From positions 69,862,662 through 69,926,661 of the forward strand of contig CM036225.1 of assembly GCA_020631735.1 (NCBI GenBank): a stretch of 64,000 bases of DNA. The letters run 5' to 3'. Numbering within the stretch: position 1 is the stretch's first letter; every line of letters begins with the position of its first letter. Positions 55,799 through 64,000 of the stretch are shown here, piece by piece. A model generated the notes under the pieces. It did not search any database and was not told the origin of the DNA. It was given only the letters and a program-made list of their open reading frames with translations. The position numbers were made by a program, and so were the translations under genes. The DNA is from Saccharum officinarum (taxonomy: Eukaryota > Streptophyta > Magnoliopsida > Poales > Poaceae).

Positions 55799-56100
55799 AA
55801 TTACTATTATTAATCCGGGCGGTAATCTAGGATCGGTAAATTGAATGACGGGAATTCACGACCGCGCCGGTGGATGGCGCTCGGTCAGTTCGGCCTGGCT
55901 ACAAAATAACGTATTTTGTAGATGACTATAGAGTATACTCTCCTCTCTCTCTCTATATATATATATATATGATGCACCAATCCTATAAAATTTTTCTTTT
56001 TTTTGAGAGAGATGAATGTAATTTCTGATTAATAGTACTTTATATATAAAGAAACGTATGTAGGCCGCCCGAGAGTCCGCGTCCGAGGCCTTTGCATGGC
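55799..56100. other. AT-rich spacer with TA tract
   Basis: Contains a CTCTCTCT then TATATATA microsatellite at about 55940-55970. No gene. Confidence 0.6.
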
Positions 56101-56125
56101 ATCATCGACCAAAAGAGACACATGC

Positions 56126-57377
56126 GAGGCCCACGCCGTAGGTGTACGTTTTTTTATTTTCATATAAACCCAAGAAACACCCGATGCAAGTCCCCTTCTC
56201 ACCCATCGAAGGCCCACGCCGTAGGTGAACGGTTTTTTTTTTCAGCACTGGCGCAAGGACGTTTGGATGGATGCCCGCGCCTGCTGCAAGTCTGCAATGC
56301 CCGTGCCAGTGCCTACTGCACGCACAGGTGGGCCCGTCCGTGCCTCTCCTCCATGCTTCCCAGCATCCCGTGCTCTCCACGCCTACTGCGCCGCTCCCCT
56401 CCATGCATGGTGCCCAAGCATCTGTAGCGGGCGGCTGCGGCAAGTGGCTCACATTACAATATGTACAACACCCCTGATCTACTTTTGAAATATCCAAATA
56501 AAATAATTGCAATATATATATGAAACAGTTAAAACATTCAAAATATGTGTCTGAATAATATGCAAAAACACATGAAAAACGTTTGAAAAACAATTGCAAA
56601 CATATGCAACATCTAAATAAAAACACTTGCAACATATGTATAAAACATATGCAATATCCAGATAAACATACTTGTAACATACGTCTGAAAAAATAGATAA
56701 AACATTGGGAACAAATACTTGCAACATATGTGTATAATTTGCAACATATGCAACATCTCGATCTACTTTTGCAACATCCACATAAAACACTTAAAATATA
56801 CCTATGAAACATCTGAAACACTTGAAACATGCTTGCAACATGGGAGAGCCCGGGGTTGGGCGATTCTAGCCATCGGGGTTGGAGTCCACGGCGCGTGAGC
56901 ACCACTACCGCTATCGCTAGTTGCATCGGGCTTGGCTCGGCTGGGCAGGTGGTGCGAATGACGGGTGGGAGCGAGCGGCACGGGATGGGCGAGCGCGACA
57001 GGCGGGAGAGAGCGGCGCGGGATGGGCACGCGTTAGCCGGGAGGTGGAGTGGGCGCACGGTGTCCAGACGGGAAGGCCACGGTTGGAGAAGGCCGTCGCG
57101 TTGGAAAAGGCAAGCAGCGGGCGGACGGCGTGGTGGATGCGCCTGCGGTGGTTGCGTGCGACGGTGGGGAAAGAAAATATCGCTGTATTTTTTTTTTGAG
57201 AAATCGCATCATACTGAAGGTGGAGCGGAGGAGACCTGTTGGGTAGGCCTGGGGACGAGCCGTCCGGACGGAGCACGCTCAGATGGACGCTCAGATGCCA
57301 CTATTATTGTTTTTTATTTTCATAATATATAAGACACAAGAAACACCCGATGCAAGTCCTCTTCTCACCCATCGAAT
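56126..57377. repeat. Decayed repeat region with three copies of an ~84-bp unit
   Basis: GGCCCACGCCGTAGGTG occurs at 56128 and 56211, 84 bp apart, followed each time by a T-rich run. AAGAAACACCCGATGCAAG then TCACCCATCGAA occurs at 56172 and again at about 57338. Between them, 56450-56830 is a degenerate array of words such as GCAACATATG and AAACATCTGAAACAC, and 56830-57170 is GC-rich. Long open frames in it are compositional. Probably a decayed nonautonomous element; class not determined. Confidence 0.5.
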
Positions 57378-57621
57378 TGATTAAGGAGGGTAAATTGTTT
57401 TTTTTCAAAAAAGGAAAACGAATTTTCCTTCCCTAACAAAATCTTGGTCCAATAGTCAATTCCGACCTAGTACTACTGTGTGGCGCATGTAGCGAAAGCA
57501 AAAGTTATTTTGTTGGGAAAAGTCCATATTACCTCCCTCAACTTTTCTCGAAGTCTATTTTTCCTCCCTAAACTTTAAAACCGAGTAAATCACATCCCTT
57601 AACTTTTAAAATCATTCGTTT

Positions 57622-58395
57622 TACCTCCTTGACCTGTTAGAAGCGGTTTTCCAAAGAGGTTTTGTCTTTTTATTTTTTTATTTATTTCAGCTAAATCTTT
57701 AAAAAAATTATAGTAAATTATAGAAAAATAATAAAATAAAAAATCTAATTTTGTTGACTCTATATGAGTAGATCTACATAGTGAACATATAATATGGTGT
57801 GTTTTAGTATAAATTTTTTGCTGTAGTTTTAGATCTATGCTTTTCTGTAATTAATTCATAGCTGCAATTTCTATGGTCCAATTGTGGTGAAATTTTTATG
57901 GTGGGCTAATTATTGTATGCTTGAACTATAGTAAAATTTTCATACTCATTGGATCATGTATATCTTATTTATAGATTTATTTAGGTGTATGCTTGTTTAT
58001 ATATTTATAAATACTTTATAACAAGCATACACCTAAATAAATCTATAATTAAGTTATACATAATCCAATGAGTATAAAATTTTTACTACAGTTCAAGTAT
58101 AAAATAATTAGACTACCATAAAGTTTCACCATAATTGGACCATAGAAACTAAAGCTATGAATTAATTATAGAGAAACATAGATATAAATCTACAACAAAA
58201 AAAATTGTACTAAAGCATACCATATTATATATTCACTGTGTAGATCTACTCATGTGAAGTCCAATAAAATTAGATTTTTCATTTTATGATTTTTTCTTGA
58301 TTTACTATGTTTTTTCAAAAAATCAGCCAAAATAAATAAAAAGATAAAGATAAAACTGCCTTTGAAAACTATTTATAACCGCTTAGGAAGGTGGT
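57622..58395. mobile_element. Foldback element with 376-bp arms
   Basis: Left arm 57622-57997 and right arm 58020-58395 are inverted copies with some substitutions, around a 22-bp loop. The centre reads GGTGTATGCTTGTT ... AACAAGCATACACC. The outer side of the left arm continues with ATTACCTCCCTCAACTTTTC (from about 57530), a word common at the ends of Mutator-like foldback MITEs, but the right arm lacks it, so the right end is truncated. No coding capacity. Confidence 0.8.
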
Positions 58396-58649
58396 ACTCG
58401 GCTGCCTTCTTCTGTAGTGCCGAGTTTGTCGCCACATGTGATTTCAAGACGTGCCGTCAAGTTTCTTGATTTTCGGAAGTTGTTTGTATTTTATATAATT
58501 AAAATACACTTCATCGCAAAGTTTGTCGCCATGTTCCGTGCGCGAGATGTTTAAAATTTCATGATTGCTCCTGCATTTGGTCTCAAAATACAATCAATAT
58601 TATCAATATCATTTTTTTGAATCGCTAAGTTTCACTATTGTATATACCT
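58396..58649. other. Spacer, no gene seen
   Basis: Short stretch between the foldback and the third CACTA element. Contains GTAGTGCCGAG at 58412, discussed under rejected items. Confidence 0.4.
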
Positions 58650-58805
58650 CCAGTTCAAACTTGCATTTTTCGGAGAAATGTAAATAAATGAACTAAACTC
58701 AAAATATATAGTAAAAAGCATTAAAAAAGTATCAAATTTTAAAATTAAGCTATTAGTATTGTAACATGCTATCAAAAAAAATGGATGCGAAAACAAAAAA
58801 ATAAA

Positions 58806-59245
58806 ATTCTTTGCCGAGAGCCCAGAAATAGCCCTCGGCAAAGAAATTTCTTAAGAAAGTGCAAACAAAAAAGAGGAAAAACCTTTGCCGAGAGCCCATA
58901 CAAAAAAAACCTTTGCCGAGAACCAGATCGGGGGCTCTCGGCAAAGAAAATGCAAAAAAAAACTTTACGAGAGCCAGATCGGGGGCTCTCGGCAAAGAAA
59001 TTAAGAAAATGCAAAAAAAAAACTTTGCCGAGAGCCCGATTGGGGGCTCTCGGCAAAGAAAATGCAAAAAAAAACCTTTGCCGAGAGCCAGATCGGGGGC
59101 TCTCGGCAAAGAAAATGCAAAAAAAAACTTTGCCGAGAGCCAGATCGGGGACTCTCGGCAAAGAAATTAAGAAAATACAAAAAAAATCTTTGCCGAGAGC
59201 CAGATCGGGGGCCTCTCGGCAAAGAAAATGCAAAAAAACCGTTGA
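58806..59245. repeat. Subterminal hairpin repeats of the third CACTA element
   Basis: Seven to eight units of about 55-75 bp, each a near-perfect stem CTTTGCCGAGAGCC - loop - GGCTCTCGGCAAAG separated by A-rich links (AAGAAAATGCAAAAAAAA). Units are so alike that recent tandem amplification is likely. Confidence 0.9.
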
Positions 59246-59640
59246 TTCTGCTTTAAGATTTGTGCGGTGTACCCTTGTCTTTCTGAGTTTTATTGGGTGT
59301 GAACCCAACCCGCCGTATCCACTCGTCACCAACCCGCCGTATCCACTCGACAACACAAATCAGGCCGCCACCTTAGTGAAGCCCCGTGAGGGAGATGCCG
59401 GAGGCTGGGCGGCAGCGCTGAGAGGCCGTGCCGCGGCGACGAGGCGGCCGTAGGCGAGCCGGCGCTGCTGCTGGTCGACGGGGCGGCTGCGCTGTTGCGG
59501 GGCTGTGCCGTGGCCCGCCGGACAGCGGAGGGCGTAGGTGCGGAGGCGTTCCGGCGTGCTGCTGTTGCCGGCGGCAGAGGTCGGATTGGCACTGGGTTTT
59601 TCATTTGCTCCGCTTTCTTGAATCTTGATGTTATTTGAAT
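59246..59640 (+). promoter_or_regulatory. GC-rich leader of the third CACTA element
   Basis: Includes a direct repeat ACCCGCCGTATCCACTCG at 59310 and 59332 and a block of very high GC content at 59395-59580. Position relative to subterminal repeats and tnp2 matches the leader of the second CACTA element. Open frames here are compositional. Confidence 0.45.
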
Positions 59641-60839
59641 GGGCCGTTCTCCATTTCCCCCTTTACAGGCATTGTACTACCCCACGTGTGCTCATATTTG
59701 CTGATTCCAATTGATGTTCGAAGCTTCAATCTGCAGGTACGTGGTCTTTTGACTCGTCAGATTTGCTATGTGATTTGATTTTTTGTGTGAGATATAGGCT
59801 TACATGCAGGTTGTTTTGTACTAAAATTAGTGTTAGGGTTTGATGTGTTCATGTAGAGGCAATAGTATTCTAATGTTTTTTCTCCTATTCTGTTGTGCTC
59901 ACTATTGTGAAAAAAGGAGTGTGGAGTCGGATCCCTTTGGGTGCTTTGTGATATTCAAGGTCCTGTGATTTTTCCCATCTCATTTTATTAGAGTTAATGG
60001 CACTATATTAGATTAACTTGGGGGATACAAAAGGTTATCTATTTAGGTTGTTTGGTCAGCTATTCCCTGTTATTCTTGTCTCTATAGGATGTGATTCTGC
60101 TTGTGCCGCAACTTGTGAAACTGTGTGATCTAAAACTTTAATTTGCAGACCTCCTTTTTATTGGAGTTAATTGCATTGTCATTTCTTAGTTGACGATGAA
60201 TCGAGTCACTGTCACGAGGTTAATTGGTTTGACTGCTTGAAATCATGATCATTGTTCTGTCTTAAAATCAAAGAATGTTTTGCGTGATAAATTTCAACTG
60301 AACTGTCACCTCCTTTTTATTTGTTCAATTATTTATAGCTGAAAGTAGCCCTTGATTGGAAATTTACATCAATGAGTAAACTTTTTCCTGTACCATTCAT
60401 GTCTGCTAGGTTATTCAGAGATATATTGTTCTAAAGTATTTGCAGATGATGACACTATAAAGAAATCATTGAGAAAGTAAACTACTGCTCAGAATTCTAA
60501 CATCAACCAAAAAGGTGTTAATTCACCACTGGTGCATATACTGCTAAATTAACACAGAAGAAAGCATATACATATATGCCAAAGTAGCACAGTCAAGGTC
60601 AGCAAATCTATCTCAGTTCAGCACTACAGAGAGCTAGCTGATGGTGAATTAAACTAATTGCACACGCACATCATGTATTAGAGTATTTATTACACCATGT
60701 TTTTTAGAGATCCACCATCTAGCAACTTACTCAAAAGAGACATTCAGTTCTACATTTCGACAGCAACACACAACAGTTAAATATATGCAGTGGCTGCTCC
60801 AGGTAGAAACCTTTTCCTATGAAAATATTTTGATAACTG
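59641..60839 (+). other. CACTA interior between leader and LINE insertion, noncoding
   Basis: AT-rich, likely intron or leader of the tnp2 transcript. TCAATCTGCAG/GTACGTGG near 59737 contains a good 5' splice-site match. No other gene recognised. Confidence 0.5.
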
Positions 60840-61454
60840 CTTTTTTTTTAACATGGAAGCAGATTCCATTACTCATCAACCGGTGCCAAATCATTGGCAA
60901 CCAACACCTGGATACAAGCCGGGATAGAATCCCTGACCGAGTACATGTCTGAAACAAGACTAGCACCTAAACTTGCTAAAGCATGCGCTACTGAATTACA
61001 TGACCGAGAGTTAATGCATCCTTGAGTTCCCAGCTTAGTAACTGCAGTTCTGTCCACAGCTTAGTCACGTGCTTGCATTTGAAGAAAAGGTGTGCACCAT
61101 CTTCCTTGGACAGTTAAGGTTCCATAGCTGTTTCCACAACAGATCAAGATGACCATTTGGTAGACCTGAAGATGAGCCACCCCTTCTATCATTGCTTCTC
61201 TTAATATCCTCGACACAGACCTTGTATACTGACTTAACTGAAAAGAGACCGTTCTTATTGTAGTGCCATGACAAAATATCATCCGTATCATCATGCACTG
61301 GAATGCCCAGAATAATTTCATAAGAAGTCTCCATCCTTGCTTCGCCAGCATAGCAGTGTTGAAAGCATGAATGCCCCGAAACCCAAGTCCTGACATTCAT
61401 TGTTATGAAAACTCTGTTTGATAACCTGGTTGATTTTTTGCTGATCCATGACAT
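60840..61454 (-). mobile_element. LINE fragment with internal deletion
   Basis: A T run at about 60841-60851 marks the poly-A tail of a minus-strand insertion. The 3' part encodes the end of an RNase H-like domain (SRSCNSVAHALASLGASL, ending DLAPVDE). Directly upstream, the frames jump to an RT C-terminal part (GLGFRGIHAFNTAMLAKQGW) and a zf-RVT start (WHYNKNGLFSVKSVYKVC). The segment between zf-RVT and the RNase H end is missing, so a deletion occurred near 61060. 5'-truncated at about 61454. The fragment is not related closely to the one at 829-1535. Confidence 0.8.
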
Positions 61455-62052
61455 GACTAAATGTTTTTTATTAATGAATTTTATGTTTTGCTGTTTTTTT
61501 CATTGTGCTATCCTGAACGAATGACTGAAATACAATTGCAGGTCAGGAGTCCACCGCACATCGACTCGCCAGTCGCCACTGCCCCGCTAGGTTGACTCCA
61601 CCGCCACCCAAGGTATAAATAGCATCTCTTCCTTATCGTTGTCGTAGATCGGTGTAACCTAGTTAGGCGTCTCCCGTCCGAAAGAGATACGGTTGGAAGT
61701 ATATAGATCTCTGCATATGTAAAACCGTATCTGTTTCGGATTGTCCATGTTTTTTTGACAGCTCGCGGATACGTATACGAGGTTAGTTTCCATGGTCTGC
61801 TCCGATTCGAGACAGAGTTTCGGCATCACCTCCTTGTTCTTCGGATACACACTCTCCTTGCCAGGACGTGTATCTGGAGAACAGCGGGGAGGTGCTGCCA
61901 AAATTTTGTCTTGGCTCGGAGTAGAACATGGAAAGTAACCTCGTCTACGCATCCACGGGTGGGATTAGGACCTATCCTAACCTATTAGATAGTAGGAACA
62001 CCACGTAGATGCAGTTGATAGTTACAGCCGTTGTTGATATCTATTTTAGAGG
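61455..62052 (+). other. CACTA interior before tnp2, no gene supported
   Basis: Mixed sequence. An open frame on minus (61952-61659) covers most of it but resembles nothing I know and lies in transposon DNA. Likely 5' untranslated or intron sequence of tnp2. Confidence 0.45.
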
Positions 62053-64000
62053 ATGGATGACCGTGAGTGGATGTACACGGGATATAGAAGTCAGAGTGAT
62101 TTCAGCACTGAATGGGGGCAGAAGACAAAGGCTTTCCTGGACCGTGCATTCAGCAGCGATGTTAGTCCGGTGCTTGTAATGAAGTGTCCCTGCAGCAAGT
62201 GTGCAAACATGAAATGGCAAAAGAAGGACACAATGGGTATACATCTTCAGAAGCATGGCTTTACGCCGGACTATACCTGGTGGATCCACCATGGTGAAGC
62301 CCACAGGATGAGAGAGGAGGTGGTGAGACGACGCCTCGAGCATGTTGATGATGATGGCAGGGTTGCAGAATGGGTAGATGACTTTCAACAAGCACAAATC
62401 CCTGATGGATGTGCGAATGAGATAGAGGCAGCCGCAAAGGCGTTCTACGAGATGATGTCTTCGGCGCAGATACCCCTTCACGATCGGACAACGGTTTATA
62501 AACTCGATGTCGTTGGACGCGTGATGGCATTCAAGGCCGAGATCAACATGAGTCGACAAGCCTTCGATGGTATGTTGGCCTTGTTTGGTAGCATGCTTCC
62601 GGCGGGCCATGCTATGCCAACTAGCTTGTACGAGTGCCAGAAACTCCTTGATGGACTCAAGATGCCATACGAACAGATACATGCTTGTCTAAAAGGTTGT
62701 GTGCTCTTTAGGAAGGAACATGAGCATGAAAAGTACTGTCCAAAGTGCAAATCCTCCAGGTACCTGGAGGTAGACTCTGGGGATGGCAATAAGACGCAGC
62801 TTACTGTCCCGATGAAAATCCTACGGTACCTCCTATTCTTGCCGAGGATCCAACGACTATACATGACTGAGGAGTCCGCTAAACAGATGATGTGGCACAA
62901 ACAAGGCAAACGGTACAAATCCTGAAAAGATGGTACATCCGTCCGATGGTGAAGCATGGAAACACTTCGATGCCATTCATCATGAGAAAGCTTCAGAGGC
63001 TTGTAACGTACGTGTTGCTCTGGCAACTGATGGGTTCAATCCTTATGGTTTGATGGCAGCCCCGTATACATGTTGGCCTGTGTTCGTCATCCCCCTCAAT
63101 CTCCCCCCGGGCGCCGCCTTTCAACGTCAGAATGTGTTCGTGTCGTTGATAATTCCTGAACACTCGGGGAAGAAGATGGGTGTCTTCATGGAGCCTCTGA
63201 TTGATGAATTGGTCAGTGCTTGGGAGGATGGGGTTTGGACATATGACCGAGCTACAAAGACCACTTTCAAAATGCGCATTTGGTACCAGTACTCCATCCA
63301 TGACTTCCTAGCATATGGGATATTATGTGGTTGGTGTGTTCACGGGAAATACCCATGTCCAATTTGCAAGGAAAAGCTAAGGTTTATTTGGCTCAAGAAG
63401 GGTGGCAAGTATTCATCGTTCGACAAACATCGTCAATTCCTCCCTCCCGACCATCCATTCAGGCAAGACACCGTGAACTTTATGAAAGGTGTCGTAGTGA
63501 CAGAGACGGCACCACAGATGATGACTGGTCCTGAGGTTCATGCTCGGATAGATGCTCTCGTAGAGAAAGAAGAAAGAAGCAGGTGGTGGCTTCGTGGGAT
63601 ACAGCGAGGACCATATGTGGACTCATAAGTCGGGCTTGACAAGGCTCCCCTATTTTGATGACCTTCTTGTGCCACATTACATTGATGTCATGCATACAGA
63701 AAAGAATGTCGCCGAGGCACTCTAGGGAACACTCATGGACACTAAAAAGTCAAAGGACAACCCTAAGGCTAGAGTGGATCTGGTAGAGTTGTGCAATAGA
63801 CCACTTTAAGAGATCCGTGCTCCTAGAGCCGGCAAGAATTGGAAAAGGCCTAAGGCTGATTTTGTCCTAGCCCCCGGACAAAGGAGGCAAGTACTCGAAT
63901 GGATGCAGACGCTAATGTTCCCTGATAGTTATGCAGCGAATCTGAGGAGGGGAGTGAACTTAACTACTCTCCGAGTGAAAGGGATGAAGAGTCATGACTT
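62053..64000 (+). pseudogene. tnp2 transposase (Transposase_21) of the third CACTA element, broken, partial
   Basis: Begins MDDREWMYTGYRSQSDFSTE with the transposase-associated zinc region (CPCSKCANMKW) and HGFTPDYTWWIHHGEAH. The tnp2 core follows: LKGCVLFRKEHEHEKYCPKC, then after a stop and +1 shift near 62925, VALATDGFNPYGLMAAPYTC, VFVIPLNLPPG and HDFLAYGILCGWCVHGKYPC. A second shift near 63575 leads to HMWTHKSGLTRLPYFDDLL and HYIDVMHTEKNVAEAL, then stops at 63723 and about 63808. It runs to the window edge near the residues GMKSHD. It aligns with the second CACTA element's tnp2 (47736-50259) along its whole length, in the opposite orientation. Confidence 0.88.

Larger units (their letters stand above)
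58650..64000 (+). mobile_element. Third CACTA transposon, left end unresolved, runs off the window
   Basis: Recognised from an AT-rich lead-in, an array of CTTTGCCGAGAGCC / GGCTCTCGGCAAAG repeats (58806-59245), a GC-rich leader (59290-59610) and a tnp2 gene on plus from 62053. No CACTA terminus was found upstream of the repeats, so the left end is either truncated or too diverged to see. A LINE fragment is inserted at 60840-61454. The element's frame is damaged, so it is not autonomous. Confidence 0.85.

Noticed and set aside
56102..57058. 318-residue open frame on minus
   Set aside because: Runs across the decayed GCAACATATG array and GC-rich sequence; Cys/Tyr/Phe-rich translation with no domain.
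58405..58420. CTTCTGTAGTGCCGAG looks like an inverted CACTA end (CACTACAGAAG)
   Set aside because: No partner end or target duplication, and orientation is wrong for the third CACTA element. Kept as chance similarity.
58806..59245. Regular short repeats resembling a CRISPR array
   Set aside because: Palindromic transposon subterminal repeats in a plant genome, with no cas genes and A-rich low-complexity spacers.
61659..61952. 97-residue open frame on minus within CACTA 3
   Set aside because: No similarity recognised, antisense to tnp2, and in transposon leader sequence.

Overview
The window is repeat-rich nuclear DNA from a grass, most likely a panicoid (sorghum, sugarcane, Miscanthus or maize group). 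The evidence is the set of FBD-type F-box genes with spliced exons, Tekay/Del-like chromovirus LTR retrotransposons, CACTA elements with TTTGCCGAGTG or TTTACCGAGTG subterminal repeats, a MuDR-type element, and Stowaway- and Tourist-like MITEs. No rRNA, tRNA, CRISPR array or prokaryotic feature was seen.

Layout. 1-436 is the end of a CACTA element. 631-2388 holds a MITE, a LINE tail and a probable solo LTR. 2708-42313 is a cluster of three related F-box/LRR/FBD genes: copy 1 on minus (exon 1 only), copies 2 and 3 on plus. All three carry frameshifts. Introns of copies 2 and 3 have been blown up by insertions. Copy 2 is split by a ~19.9-kb Mutator-like element (5454-25370), whose transposase is itself split by a 14.6-kb chromovirus (7995-22557, TSD AAGTC, 3.9-kb LTRs). 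Copy 3 is split by a degraded hAT-like element holding a Stowaway MITE and an 11.9-kb, nearly mutation-free chromovirus (29235-41099, TSD CCCCC, LTRs 2,788 bp each, two differences found). 42463-42679 is a Tourist-like MITE. 42995-53190 is a complete CACTA element (TSD ATT) inserted in a Stowaway-like MITE; it has decayed tnp2 and Transposase_24 genes and a captured piece of a TGA-type bZIP gene. 53244-58600 is microsatellite, tandem repeat, decayed elements and a 376-bp-arm foldback. From about 58650 to the end is a third CACTA element whose tnp2 gene runs off the window.

Most interesting signal. Both chromoviruses carry an extra reading frame (called ORF0 here) between the primer binding site and gag. 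In the older element its N-terminus copies the histone H3 tail almost residue for residue. In the younger, intact element the same positions are recognisable but diverged, including loss of the lysine equivalent to H3 K9. ORF0 also has a coiled-coil-like stretch and an acidic region. In both elements the ATG of ORF0 and the ATG of gag are immediately preceded by a CAG or TAG with acceptor-like context, which suggests separate expression by alternative splicing. The elements also encode a chromodomain, so a link between a tail mimic and chromatin readers is a testable idea, not an established one.

How the genes work together: there is no operon logic here. The F-box copies are probably pseudogenes or assembly-damaged genes of one family. 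The only clearly intact coding unit is the ORF0 plus gag-pol pair of the young chromovirus.
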